Shown here: positions 1-6,082 of the stretch, piece by piece | Layout: each line of letters begins with the position of its first letter | Position numbering within the stretch: position 1 is the first letter of the stretch | From: JBDHRG01 sp039807445 | Lineage (GTDB): Bacteria; Pseudomonadota; Gammaproteobacteria; Competibacterales; Competibacteraceae | NCBI GenBank assembly: GCA_039807445.1 | Contig: JBDHRG010000103.1 | Span: 1 to 14,665, forward strand | Reading direction: 5' to 3' | Length of the DNA: 14,665 nt | The notes under the pieces: model-generated | What the model saw: the letters and a program-made list of their open reading frames with translations, nothing else | Told to the model about the DNA's origin: nothing | Databases searched by the model: none | Translations under genes and position numbers: made by a program

Positions 1-437
1 TTGCGCGTGACGTTGCGCAGGCCGAAGGCGATCGTGACCACGTCGAAGTGGTTGTCGGGGAAGGGCAGATGCTCGGCGTCGGCCTGCACGTACTCGACGT
101 TGCCGACCACGCCCGCGTCGAGCAGCCGGCGGCGGCCCTCCTCGAGCATCGAGGCGTTGATGTCGGACAGCACCACGCGGCCCCTGGGCCCGACCAGTCG
201 GCTCATGCGCAGCGTCAGGTCGCCGGTGCCGCCGGCCAGGTCGAGCACGCGGTCGCCGTGGCGCACGCCGCTCAGGTTGATCGCGAAGCGCTTCCACAGC
301 CGGTGGATGCCGAACGACATCAGGTCGTTCATCAAGTCGTACTTGCCGGCGACCGAGTGGAAGACCTCGGCGACCTTGCGCGCCTTGTCGTCGACCGCCA
401 CCGTCTGGAAGCCGAAATGGGTGGTCTGTTTGTCCAT
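1..437 (-). CDS. ubiE: UbiE, demethylubiquinone/demethylmenaquinone C-methyltransferase (partial, N-terminal part)
   Basis: Class I SAM-dependent methyltransferase that C-methylates the quinone ring in ubiquinone/menaquinone synthesis. The first 145 residues are visible; the rest lies beyond the window start. The protein opens MDKQTTHFGFQTV, which is typical of proteobacterial UbiE. The SAM-binding motif I LDLAGGTGDLT sits near residues 65-75, an acidic strand end (LSDIN) near 90-95, and the family signature AFGLRNVT near residues 137-144. It is the last visible gene of the hslV-hslU-DUF971-ubiE run, 177 nt after the DUF971 stop. That gap holds a strong hairpin ending 14 nt before the ATG. 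Identification is from recognised motifs and neighbourhood; the C-terminal part cannot be checked. Confidence 0.93.
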   Translation of the reverse strand, partial: MDKQTTHFGFQTVAVDDKARKVAEVFHSVAGKYDLMNDLMSFGIHRLWKRFAINLSGVRHGDRVLDLAGGTGDLTLRMSRLVGPRGRVVLSDINASMLEEGRRRLLDAGVVGNVEYVQADAEHLPFPDNHFDVVTIAFGLRNVTR

Positions 438-451
438 CGCTTCGCCCCGTG

Positions 452-474
452 CGCGGGCGGCACCACCGCCCGCG
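452..474 (-). promoter_or_regulatory. Perfect 9-bp hairpin in the ubiE 5' leader
   Basis: The arms CGCGGGCGG and CCGCCCGCG are perfectly complementary around a 5-nt loop. The hairpin ends 14 nt upstream of the ubiE ATG on the minus strand. No U-tract follows, so it does not look like a standard intrinsic terminator. It could shape translation of ubiE or protect an mRNA end; the role is inferred. Confidence 0.5.
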
Positions 475-614
475 ATGTGTTCGAGCCCGGTCCGGCGCGC
501 CGCGCCGCCTGGCCGGAACAGGGCGTACAGGATAGTAGCCCCGCGCCCGGCGCTCAAACGACGCGGATCAAGCGGCGGACCGGTGCGCTCTGGACGGGTC
601 GGTTGCGCCGGCCG

Positions 615-968
615 TCAGCTCTCCTTGCGGGTGTGGCCGGCGGCGGCCAGGCGCTCGAGGTACCTGGCCCAGTTGGCCGCGTAGTCGCGCCCCAGCTCGT
701 AGAGCACGTTCCACGAGTACAGCCCGGTATTGTGGCCGTCGGAGAACACCAGCTTCACCGCGTAATTGCCGACCGGGACGATGTCGTCGATGGTCACGTC
801 TTCCTTGCCGAGCTGCAGCACTTCCTGCCCGGGGCCGTGGCCGCGCACCTCGGCCGAGGGCGAGTACACGCGCAGGTATTCGCAGGGCAGCTCGAAGTGC
901 GCACCGTCCTCGAACGTCACTTCGAGGGTGCGCGAGAACTGGTGCAGCCGAATGTCGGTGGGGCGCAT
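615..968 (-). CDS. DUF971 family protein (gamma-butyrobetaine hydroxylase-like N-terminal domain)
   Basis: A 117-residue protein starting MRPTDIRLHQFSRTLEV. The domain is small and all-beta, with the family hallmarks of an N-terminal strand pair (LEVTFEDG), LPCEYLRVYSPSAEV, and a C-terminal GNYAVKLVFSDGHNTGLYSWNVLYELG block. DUF971 proteins match the N-terminal domain of gamma-butyrobetaine hydroxylase and have been linked to metal or Fe-S handling, but the exact role of the stand-alone form is not settled. An in-frame upstream Met gives an N-terminus encoded by the GAGG-type repeat, so I prefer the Met at 968, where similarity-like sequence begins. It lies between hslU and ubiE on the same strand, an arrangement common in Betaproteobacteria. 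Confidence 0.88.
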   Translation of the reverse strand: MRPTDIRLHQFSRTLEVTFEDGAHFELPCEYLRVYSPSAEVRGHGPGQEVLQLGKEDVTIDDIVPVGNYAVKLVFSDGHNTGLYSWNVLYELGRDYAANWARYLERLAAAGHTRKES

Positions 969-980
969 GGCGTGATTTCC

Positions 981-1054
981 GAGGCTCGAGGCGCGAGGCC
1001 CGAGTGGGGGAAGCGGCGTTTTTACTCGCTCCTCGCCCCTCGTGCCTCGCTCCT
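981..1054. repeat. Imperfect inverted repeat of CGAGG units between hslU and the DUF971 gene
   Basis: The left arm (about 983-1004) and right arm (about 1027-1052) are built of repeated CGAGG/CCTCG blocks and match at roughly 17 of 22 positions when one is reverse-complemented. The loop contains a TTTTT run. This resembles the GC-rich REP-like intergenic palindromes of high-GC betaproteobacteria. It fills nearly all of the hslU-DUF971 gap and could attenuate or process the mRNA. The 11-mer GAGGCTCGAGG recurs at 11569-11579 beside the IS remnant. Confidence 0.5.
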
Positions 1055-1057
1055 GCA

Positions 1058-2410
1058 TCAGAGGATGAACCGGCTCAGGTCCTCGTCCTTGACCAGCTCG
1101 CCGAGGGCCGCGTCGACGTAGGCGGCGTCGATCGTCAGCGTGTCGCCGTCGCGGTCGGCCGCCTCGAACGAGATCGCCTCGAGCAGGCGCTCGAGCACCG
1201 TGTGCAGGCGGCGGGCGCCGATGTTCTCGGTGCGCTCGTTGACGTGGAACGCGGTCTCGGCGATGCGGCGCACGCCGTCTTCGCTGAACGCGAGCTTCAC
1301 GCCCTCGGTTGCCAGCAGCGCCGCGTACTGCTCGGTCAGCGACGCGTGCGGCTCGGTCAGGATGCGCACGAAGTCTTCGCTGGTCAGCGCATCGAGCTCG
1401 ACGCGGATCGGCAGCCGTCCCTGCAGCTCGGGAATCAGGTCCGAGGGCTTGGCCAGGTGGAACGCGCCCGAGGCGATGAACAGGATGTGGTCGGTCTTGA
1501 CCGGGCCGTGCTTGGTCGACACCGTGCAGCCCTCGACCAGCGGCAGCAGGTCGCGCTGAACGCCTTCGCGCGAGACGTCGGCGCCGCTGTACTCGCCGCG
1601 GCGGCAGACCTTGTCGAGTTCGTCGATGAAGACGATGCCGTTCTGCTCGACCGCCTCGAGCGCCTTCTGCTTCAGGTCTTCGGGGTTGACCAGGCGCGCG
1701 GCTTCCTCTTCCTGAACCAGCTTCAGCGCGTCGACGATCTTCAGCTTGCGTGCCTTGGTGCGGCCCTGGTTCAGGTTCTGGAACAGCCCCTGCAGCTGGC
1801 TGGTCATCTCTTCCATGCCGGGCGGCGCCATGATCTCGACACCCATCGGCTGCGCGGCGAGCTCGATCTCGATCTCGCGTTCGTCGAGCTCGCCGCGCAG
1901 CAGCTTCTCGCGCATCTTCTGCCGCGCGACCGAGCCGTCGGCGCTGGGCGGCTGCGGGGCCGGCTCGTTGGCGAAGAAGCCGGTGCTCGGGCGCGGGCGC
2001 GGGATCAGCGCGTCGAGCACGCGCTCGAGCGCGGCTTCCTCGGCGCGCGCGCGCACCTTCCTGGTCTCTTCTTCGCGCGCCAGCTTCATCGCCGCGTCGG
2101 CCAGGTCGCGGACGATGGTTTCGACGTCGCGGCCGACATAGCCGACCTCGGTGAACTTGGTCGCCTCGACCTTGATGAACGGTGCCTTCGCCAGTTGCGC
2201 CAGGCGGCGCGCGATCTCGGTTTTGCCGACGCCGGTCGGGCCGATCATCAGGATGTTCTTGGGCGTGATCTCGTTGCGGAGCGCCGGCGCGACCTGCATC
2301 CGGCGCCAGCGGTTGCGCAGCGCGATCGCCACCGCGCGCTTGGCGGTGGTCTGGCCGACGATGTGCTTGTCCAGCTCCTGGACGATCTCGCGGGGAGTCA
2401 TTTCGGTCAT
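1058..2410 (-). CDS. hslU: HslU, ATPase subunit of the HslVU protease
   Basis: AAA+ unfoldase (ClpY) that recognises, unfolds and feeds substrates to the HslV peptidase in the cytoplasm. It is 450 residues, within the family range. Visible motifs are Walker A GPTGVGKT (57-64), pore loop GYVG (90-93), the variable I domain (about 110-240), Walker B IVFIDE (259-264) and a sensor/arginine-finger region around IGARRLHTVLERLLE (397-411). The C-terminus is DLSRFIL, the tail that docks into HslV and activates it. The start is MTEMTPRE; the inner Met at 2401 is an alternative. It begins 10 nt after the hslV stop, so the two genes are translated as a pair and share the upstream heat-shock-type promoter. 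Nothing in the sequence looks broken. Confidence 0.97.
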   Translation of the reverse strand: MTEMTPREIVQELDKHIVGQTTAKRAVAIALRNRWRRMQVAPALRNEITPKNILMIGPTGVGKTEIARRLAQLAKAPFIKVEATKFTEVGYVGRDVETIVRDLADAAMKLAREEETRKVRARAEEAALERVLDALIPRPRPSTGFFANEPAPQPPSADGSVARQKMREKLLRGELDEREIEIELAAQPMGVEIMAPPGMEEMTSQLQGLFQNLNQGRTKARKLKIVDALKLVQEEEAARLVNPEDLKQKALEAVEQNGIVFIDELDKVCRRGEYSGADVSREGVQRDLLPLVEGCTVSTKHGPVKTDHILFIASGAFHLAKPSDLIPELQGRLPIRVELDALTSEDFVRILTEPHASLTEQYAALLATEGVKLAFSEDGVRRIAETAFHVNERTENIGARRLHTVLERLLEAISFEAADRDGDTLTIDAAYVDAALGELVKDEDLSRFIL

Positions 2411-2420
2411 CGCGTCGGTC

Positions 2421-2954
2421 TCACAGCTCTTCGATCGTCAGGTTCGGGTTGGTGTAGATGCAGATGTCGGCGGCGATCTTCAGCCCCGCCTCGACGATGC
2501 CGCGGGCATCGAGCGCGCTGTGCGCGACCAGCGCGCGCGCCGCGGCCTGGGCGAAGGCGCCGCCCGAGCCGATCGCGGCGATGTCGTGCTCGGGCTCGAT
2601 CACGTCGCCGTTGCCCGAGATGATCAAGAGGTTGCCGGGGTCGGCGACGATCAGCAGCGCTTCCAGCCGGCGCAGCATGCGGTCGGTGCGCCAGTCCTTG
2701 GCCAGTTCCACTGCGGCGCGGGTCAGGTTGCCGCCGTGCTTCTCGAGCTTGGCTTCGAAGCGCTCGAACAGCGTGAAGGCGTCGGCGGTGCCGCCGGCGA
2801 AGCCGGCGATGACCTTGCCCTGGTACAGGCGGCGCACCTTGCGCGCATTGCCCTTCATCACCGTGTTGCCGAGCGTCACCTGGCCATCGCCGCCGATCAC
2901 GACCTTGCCGTCACGGCGCACGGCGAGGATGGTGGTGCCACGAAACTGTTCCAT
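2421..2954 (-). CDS. hslV: HslV, peptidase subunit of the HslVU protease
   Basis: Proteasome-beta-like N-terminal threonine peptidase (ClpQ) that forms the double hexameric chamber of HslVU. It is 177 residues. The start MEQFRG is a short propeptide as in other betaproteobacterial HslV; autocleavage before TTIL would expose Thr7 as nucleophile. Other family marks are GGDGQVTLGNTVMKG, a KVRRLY segment, the GFAGGTADAF stretch (the chamber loop), KDWRTDRMLRRLEA, and IGSGGAFAQAAARAL near the C-terminal half. The frame stays open upstream to 3194, but those extra residues are unlike HslV and run through the promoter and hairpins, so I chose the Met at 2954. It is the first gene of the hslVU-DUF971-ubiE transcription unit. 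Confidence 0.97.
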   Translation of the reverse strand: MEQFRGTTILAVRRDGKVVIGGDGQVTLGNTVMKGNARKVRRLYQGKVIAGFAGGTADAFTLFERFEAKLEKHGGNLTRAAVELAKDWRTDRMLRRLEALLIVADPGNLLIISGNGDVIEPEHDIAAIGSGGAFAQAAARALVAHSALDARGIVEAGLKIAADICIYTNPNLTIEEL

Positions 2955-3015
2955 GAGCTGCGAAACCCCGCTGTGGTGGATTGCCGCGCCCCGGGCCGGC
3001 GGCGCATCGGTACCG

Positions 3016-3044
3016 ACTTGGGGACCGGGTGCGCGCATTTCAAG
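3016..3044 (-). promoter_or_regulatory. Sigma-32 (heat-shock) promoter for hslVU
   Basis: On the minus strand the sequence reads CTTGAAA (3044-3038), a 14-nt spacer, then CCCCAAGT (3023-3016). The sigma-32 consensus is CTTGAAA, 11-16 nt, CCCCATNT, so the -35 is perfect and the -10 nearly so. Transcription would begin near 3009, giving a leader of about 55 nt before the hslV ATG at 2954. hslVU is a classical heat-shock operon, so position and function agree. No experiment is available here. Confidence 0.8.
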
Positions 3045-3055
3045 CCGTGCGCCCG

Positions 3056-3146
3056 ACACAAGAAAGCCCCGGAAAGGGGGAGGATCCGGGGCCCAATCGG
3101 TCCGGCAGGGAGCCGAACCATGCCTGCTCAGGGAGGGGAGCAGGCG
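3056..3146 (-). ncRNA. Candidate three-hairpin small RNA (or terminator array) upstream of hslV
   Basis: On the minus strand three hairpins follow within about 80 nt. The first has arms GCCTGCTC/GAGCAGGC (3145-3122) around CCCTCCCT. The second has arms GGTTCGGC/GCCGGACC (3119-3099) around TCCCT. The third has arms GCCCCGG/CCGGGGC (3092-3066) around a 13-nt loop containing CCTCCCCC, then TTTCTTGTG, an intrinsic-terminator-like tail. The second hairpin pairs fully on the minus strand through a G-U pair but has a C-A mismatch on the plus strand, which favours the minus strand as the RNA. The element ends before the hslV heat-shock promoter and no minus-strand gene lies just upstream. A TATCGT box at 3155-3150 is well placed as a -10, but I see no convincing -35. 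The remaining stretch from 3156 to 3373 holds no gene I can support. Confidence 0.45.
3066..3092 (-). terminator. Intrinsic terminator-like hairpin of the upstream-hslV RNA element
   Basis: A perfect 7-bp GC stem, GCCCCGG/CCGGGGC, with a 13-nt loop is followed on the minus strand by TTTCTTGTG. It ends 12 nt or more before the -35 box of the hslV heat-shock promoter, so it would shield hslVU from upstream transcription. Confidence 0.55.
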
Positions 3147-3373
3147 AGCACGATACTCATCACCATGGAGTCGATCCCGATGCGAAAGTTCCACCGCGCG
3201 TCAGCGGGGCCTGCGCTACGCACAGCATAGTCCTGCCGCTGCACCGGCGCCGTGCTGCCCGTCGGGCCCGATCCGCCGGCGTGCCTCGGCGTGTTCACCG
3301 TGCACGCCCGCGGCCGGCTGCACGCGGGCGCCGGCCGGCGTATCCTGGCCGCCCGCAGCGGAAACCCCACGCC

Positions 3374-3769
3374 ATGAACCTGACCGGCATCGACCACGTC
3401 GCGCTGATCTGCCGCGACTACACCGCCTCGAAGCGCTTCTACGTCGACGTGCTCGGCTTGCGCGTGCTGGCCGAGACCTGGCGCGCCGAGCGCCGTTCGC
3501 ACAAGCTCGACCTCGCGCTGCCCGACGGCAGTCGGCTCGAGCTGTTCTCCTTCCCCGATCCGCCGCCGCGGTCCTCGTACCCCGAGGCTTGCGGGCTGCG
3601 CCACCTGGCGTTGGCGGTGGCCGATCTCGAGGTCGCCGTCGCCCATCTCGAGGCACACGGCGTCGCGGTCGAGCCGCTGCGGCGCGATGCGCTCACCGGC
3701 GCCCGCTTCACCTTCTTCGCCGACCCCGACGGTCTGCCGCTGGAGCTGTACGAGCGGCGCCCCGCGTAG
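3374..3769 (+). CDS. VOC-fold (glyoxalase I / YaeR-like) metalloprotein
   Basis: A 131-residue vicinal-oxygen-chelate protein of the YaeR/GloA2-like group. Two beta-alpha-beta-beta-beta modules are visible: residues 4-60 (IDHVALICRDYTASKRFYVDVLG) and 73-128 (LRHLALAVADLE, then FFADPDGLPLELYE). Likely metal ligands are His8, Glu56, His77 and Glu124, all in the expected places. The substrate is not shown by the sequence; relatives include lactoylglutathione lyase and related enzymes. It is a single gene, divergent from hslV, with an ordinary start and no strong Shine-Dalgarno sequence. A short hairpin (CCCGC-GTA-GCGGG, 3761-3773) overlaps the stop codon and may end the transcript. Confidence 0.88.
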   Translation: MNLTGIDHVALICRDYTASKRFYVDVLGLRVLAETWRAERRSHKLDLALPDGSRLELFSFPDPPPRSSYPEACGLRHLALAVADLEVAVAHLEAHGVAVEPLRRDALTGARFTFFADPDGLPLELYERRPA

Positions 3770-3954
3770 CGGGAACCTAGACTGGCGGAGCGTACCGGCG
3801 CGGAGGCGGCCCGCATGTTGACCCTGCACAGCTTCGGTCGTACTGCGTGCGGATGCGTGCGCGCTGTTTCCCCTGAGCTTGCAGCGGCGCCGGAGCCGTC
3901 CGGCGCCGCACCCGCCGTCCGGGCCGAGGACGGGCAGACCGCTGGAGGTGCTCC

Positions 3955-4635
3955 ATGTGTGGCCGCTTCGCGCTGTTCGCTCCTGCCGAGCTGCTCGTCC
4001 GCCAGTTCCGGCTGGTCGAGCCGTCCGAGCTCGAAGCCCGCTACAACATCGCTCCGGGGCAGGACCTCGCCGTGGTCGTCGAAGGCAAGGGCCACGACCG
4101 CCATGTGCGCCCGATGCGCTGGGGTTTGGTGCCGCACTGGGCCGAGTCGCCGAAGCTGCCCTACAGCACCATCAATGCCCGCGCCGAGAGCGTCGCCGAC
4201 AAGCCGGCGTTCCGCCTGCCGTTCCGGCGCCGGCGCTGCATCGTGCCGGCCTCGGGCTGGTTCGAGTGGCAAGCCACGCCGGCGGGCAAGGCGCCGTGGT
4301 TCATCCACGGCGCGCGCGGCCACGCGCTGCTCGGCTTCGCCGGGCTGTGGGACCGCTGGGAGCGGGGCGACGAGCGCCTCGACAGCTGCACGATCATCGT
4401 CACCCGGGCCTCGGCGCGCCTGGCGACGATCCACGAACGCATGCCGGTGGTGCTCGACCCGACCGACTACGACCTGTGGCTGTCCCACGACGCCCACGAC
4501 GCCGATGCGCTGCAAGCCCTGCTGCAGCCGGCGCCCGAGGCCCGGCTGGCGGCTTACCGCGTCGCCACCGTCGTCAACAGCCCGGCGCACCAGGGACGCG
4601 AGTGCATCGAGCCGCTCGCCGAGCGGCAGCCGTAG
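3955..4635 (+). CDS. SRAP family protein (YedK/HMCES), abasic-site DNA-protein crosslinker
   Basis: SOS-response-associated peptidase family protein of 226 residues. Family members shield abasic sites in single-stranded DNA by forming a thiazolidine crosslink through Cys2. All key residues are present: Cys2 directly after the initiator Met (MCGRFALF), Asn31 in YNIAP, Asn74 in INARAE, Glu104 in GWFEW and His160 in HERMP, matching E. coli YedK numbering almost exactly. The Met must be removed for activity, so the start at 3955 is fixed; GGAGG stands 6 nt upstream. No LexA-like box (CTGT-N8-ACAG) was seen in the 185-nt upstream gap, which otherwise shows nothing clear. It appears to be a single-gene unit. 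Confidence 0.95.
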   Translation: MCGRFALFAPAELLVRQFRLVEPSELEARYNIAPGQDLAVVVEGKGHDRHVRPMRWGLVPHWAESPKLPYSTINARAESVADKPAFRLPFRRRRCIVPASGWFEWQATPAGKAPWFIHGARGHALLGFAGLWDRWERGDERLDSCTIIVTRASARLATIHERMPVVLDPTDYDLWLSHDAHDADALQALLQPAPEARLAAYRVATVVNSPAHQGRECIEPLAERQP

Positions 4636-4658
4636 GCGCCCGCAAGGACTGCATCGTC

Positions 4659-4673
4659 AGCCGGCGGCCGGCT
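4659..4673 (+). terminator. Weak hairpin after the SRAP gene
   Basis: A 6-bp stem AGCCGG/CCGGCT with a 3-nt loop lies 24 nt after the SRAP stop and is followed by TCCTG rather than a real U-tract. It may act as a transcript end, but the support is only positional. Confidence 0.25.
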
Positions 4674-4761
4674 TCCTGAACCCGCGCTGCCCGCGCTACG
4701 CTGGCGGGACGCCGCGCGCCGCCCGGCGCAGCGACCTTTCCGAACGACGAGGAGTCCCGCC

Positions 4762-5037
4762 ATGCCGCGCCTGCCGCTGCTGCTGTGCCTGTGCCTGACG
4801 ATCGCCGAGGCCGCCGAACCGCTGCCGCCCAGGCTCGAGCTCCAGCCCGGCGACCTGCCTGCACAACCCGCCCAAGCCCATGTCGGTACGCCCTGCGACG
4901 CCGCGCGCGACCGCCTGGCCAAGGCCGAGCAGGATCTGGTCGACAACGCCCCCAAGGGCTTGACGGTCGGCAAGCAGCGCGAGATGCGCAAGCACCGCGA
5001 TCAGGCGCTCGACGAGGTGCGCCGCCGCTGCGACTGA
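4762..5037 (+). CDS. Small exported protein of unknown function
   Basis: A 91-residue protein I do not recognise. Residues 1-18 (MPRLPLLLCLCLTIAEAA) look like a Sec signal peptide with cleavage near AEA-AE, so the mature form of about 73 residues should be periplasmic. A proline-rich stretch (20-38) is followed by a charged, probably helical region (45-90) beginning with Cys45 and ending with Cys90, which could be joined by a disulfide to close a helical hairpin. The start is supported by GAGGAG 9 nt upstream and by the signal peptide. The LLLC sequence near residue 9 is a poor lipobox, so I do not call it a lipoprotein. It stands alone between the SRAP and CBS genes. Confidence 0.7.
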   Translation: MPRLPLLLCLCLTIAEAAEPLPPRLELQPGDLPAQPAQAHVGTPCDAARDRLAKAEQDLVDNAPKGLTVGKQREMRKHRDQALDEVRRRCD

Positions 5038-5228
5038 GCGGCGGTGGACGCCGCGCGGCGCCCGTGGACCCTCGACAACGGTGGGCAGCGGGCGGCCACC
5101 CTGCGCTCTGGGCTACGCTGTGCCCAAGGTGCGTGACCGCACGCCCCGAGCAGGGCAATCCTGCCGCGTCCCGTTCCGGCCTCGTTCGCGGCGGGGCGTG
5201 AACGACATAACGAGACTGGAGGAGAAAG

Positions 5229-5663
5229 ATGCGCTACCGCCCGATCCGAAGCGTCATCGAGAACCAGCAGATCCTCACCGCGCCCGCGGCGACTACCGTG
5301 CTCGAGGCCGCGCGCTCGATGCGCGAGCGCAAGGTCGGCGCCGTCATGGTCGTCGACGGCCAACGCCTGGTCGGCATCTTCACCGAGCGCGACGGGCTGT
5401 TCCGCGTGCTCGCCGAGGGGCGCGATCCGCAGGCGACTCCGCTGGCCGAGGTGATGACTCCGACGCCGCAGACCATCGCCCCGGACAAACCGGTCGGGCA
5501 CGCGTTGCTGGTGATGCACGAAGGCGGCTTCCGCCACGTGCCGGTAGTCGAGGACGGCCGCCCCGTCGGCATGATGTCGGCGCGCGACGCGCTCGGCCCC
5601 GAGCTCGAGGAGTTCCGCGCCGAAGTGCAGAGCCGCGAGCACATCGGCGAAATCCTCGGCTAG
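5229..5663 (+). CDS. Two-CBS-domain protein
   Basis: A 144-residue protein made of two CBS motifs and little else: CBS1 about residues 10-64 with VGAVMVVDGQRLVGIFTERD, and CBS2 about residues 74-125 with FRHVPVVEDGRPVGMMSARD. The repeated G-hydrophobic2-T/S-x-R-D ends (49-55 and 114-120) form the usual adenine-nucleotide (AMP/ATP/SAM) pocket of a Bateman module. Stand-alone proteins of this kind are thought to sense energy or nucleotide state; the partner is unknown. The start has a very strong Shine-Dalgarno sequence (GGAGGAG). Its ribosome-binding segment 5218-5227 is perfectly complementary over 10 nt to the CU-rich linker of the two small RNAs encoded just downstream on the opposite strand. 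Confidence 0.92.
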   Translation: MRYRPIRSVIENQQILTAPAATTVLEAARSMRERKVGAVMVVDGQRLVGIFTERDGLFRVLAEGRDPQATPLAEVMTPTPQTIAPDKPVGHALLVMHEGGFRHVPVVEDGRPVGMMSARDALGPELEEFRAEVQSREHIGEILG

Positions 5664-5679
5664 CCGCTGGCGGGCACGC

Positions 5680-5711
5680 AGAAAGAAGGGCCGGGGTTTG
5701 CGCCCCGGCCC
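5680..5711 (-). terminator. Intrinsic terminator of small RNA A
   Basis: On the minus strand a perfect 9-bp stem, GGGCCGGGG/CCCCGGCCC with a 6-nt loop, is followed by TTCTTTCT. On the plus strand no U-tract follows the stem, so it is oriented for the small RNA, although it may also help end the convergent CBS gene transcript, whose stop codon lies 24 nt away. Confidence 0.75.
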
Positions 5712-5760
5712 AAGCAACCACCAAAGGAGGATAAGGAGGAGAAACATCCGAAGATGTTGG
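5680..5760 (-). ncRNA. Candidate anti-Shine-Dalgarno small RNA, copy A
   Basis: Predicted RNA of about 80 nt, read on the minus strand. It opens with a hairpin AACATC-UUCG-GAUGUU (5758-5743), an ultra-stable cUUCGg tetraloop. A 31-nt CU-rich linker (5742-5712) follows, containing CUCCUCC and AUCCUCCUUU; the CCUCCUUU part equals the anti-Shine-Dalgarno tail of 16S rRNA. It ends with an intrinsic terminator. -35/-10-like boxes end 7 nt before the first hairpin. No minus-strand gene follows for more than 2 kb, so it is not a leader of a downstream gene. The design resembles the tandem sibling sRNAs NmsRA/NmsRB of Neisseria by architecture only. Transcript ends are inferred. Confidence 0.72.
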
Positions 5761-5765
5761 AACGA

Positions 5766-5795
5766 AGTCTAGACGCTTCTGCTGCATCGCAACAA
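5766..5795 (-). promoter_or_regulatory. Promoter of small RNA A
   Basis: On the minus strand: TTGTTG (5795-5790), an 18-nt spacer, and TAGACT (5771-5766). Transcription would start near 5759, exactly at the first hairpin. The spacer begins with a TTGC-GAT-GCAG quasi-palindrome that copy B also keeps (TTGC-AAT-GCAG), a candidate operator. Confidence 0.55.
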
Positions 5796-5995
5796 CTGAC
5801 GATATTTCATCGCTCCCCTTAGAAAAAATCATCGCCGGCAGCGCCTTGATTTTCGATCGACCCACCGCTATCGGACCCCGCGGTTGCACCCGAGCAGCGG
5901 GCGTGCGCTGCAGGGACGCCGCTTGCGGCGGCCCGCGAGCGCGGGTCGACATGCGCAGCGGAAGCGGGGGGCTCGCCCGCTGCGCTGGCGGGCGC

Positions 5996-6029
5996 ACAAA
6001 AAGAAGGGCCGAGGTTCGCGCCCCGGCCC
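5996..6029 (-). terminator. Intrinsic terminator of small RNA B
   Basis: The stem GGGCCGGGG/CCTCGGCCC (9 bp including one G-U pair, minus strand) has a 6-nt loop and is followed by TTCTTTTTGTG, the best U-tract in the window. Confidence 0.8.
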
Positions 6030-6077
6030 AAGCAACCACCAAAGGAGGATAAGGAGGAGAAACATCCGAAGATGTTG
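5996..6077 (-). ncRNA. Candidate anti-Shine-Dalgarno small RNA, copy B
   Basis: Sister of copy A, about 318 bp upstream on the same strand. It keeps the identical AACATC-UUCG-GAUGUU hairpin (6076-6061) and the identical CU-rich linker (6060-6030), then a terminator with a better U-tract (TTCTTTTTGTG). The one base difference in the terminator stem (A6012 on the plus strand) gives a G-U pair in minus-strand RNA but an A-C mismatch in plus-strand RNA, which supports the minus strand as the functional RNA. The sequence between hairpin and promoter and the first nucleotides diverge, so the two copies may respond to different signals while sharing targets. Confidence 0.74.
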
Positions 6078-6082
6078 AGCGT

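Noticed and set aside
1004..2623. Long plus-strand open frame opposite hslU
   Set aside because: Antisense shadow of a GC-rich conserved gene with low-complexity translation; hslU is unmistakable.
3066..3145. Plus-strand reading of the three hairpins as CsrA/RsmA-type GGA loops
   Set aside because: The second stem has a C-A mismatch on the plus strand but pairs on the minus strand, and the U-rich tail exists only on the minus strand.
2955..3194. N-terminal extension of hslV to 3194
   Set aside because: It would run through the heat-shock promoter and hairpins and does not resemble HslV, which starts MEQFRGTT in this group.
3815..4798. Plus-strand open frame across the SRAP gene
   Set aside because: Out-of-frame shadow with Ser/Arg/Ala-rich composition; the SRAP frame has every catalytic residue.
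5001..5747. Minus-strand open frame beginning MFLLLILLWWLLGPGR, with a sister at 5868-6065 that starts the same way
   Set aside because: The shared peptide is read from the CU-rich linker and terminator of the small RNAs; the ATG lies inside a stable hairpin, no Shine-Dalgarno is seen, and the frames run on through the terminator into unrelated sequence, so the similarity is explained by RNA conservation.
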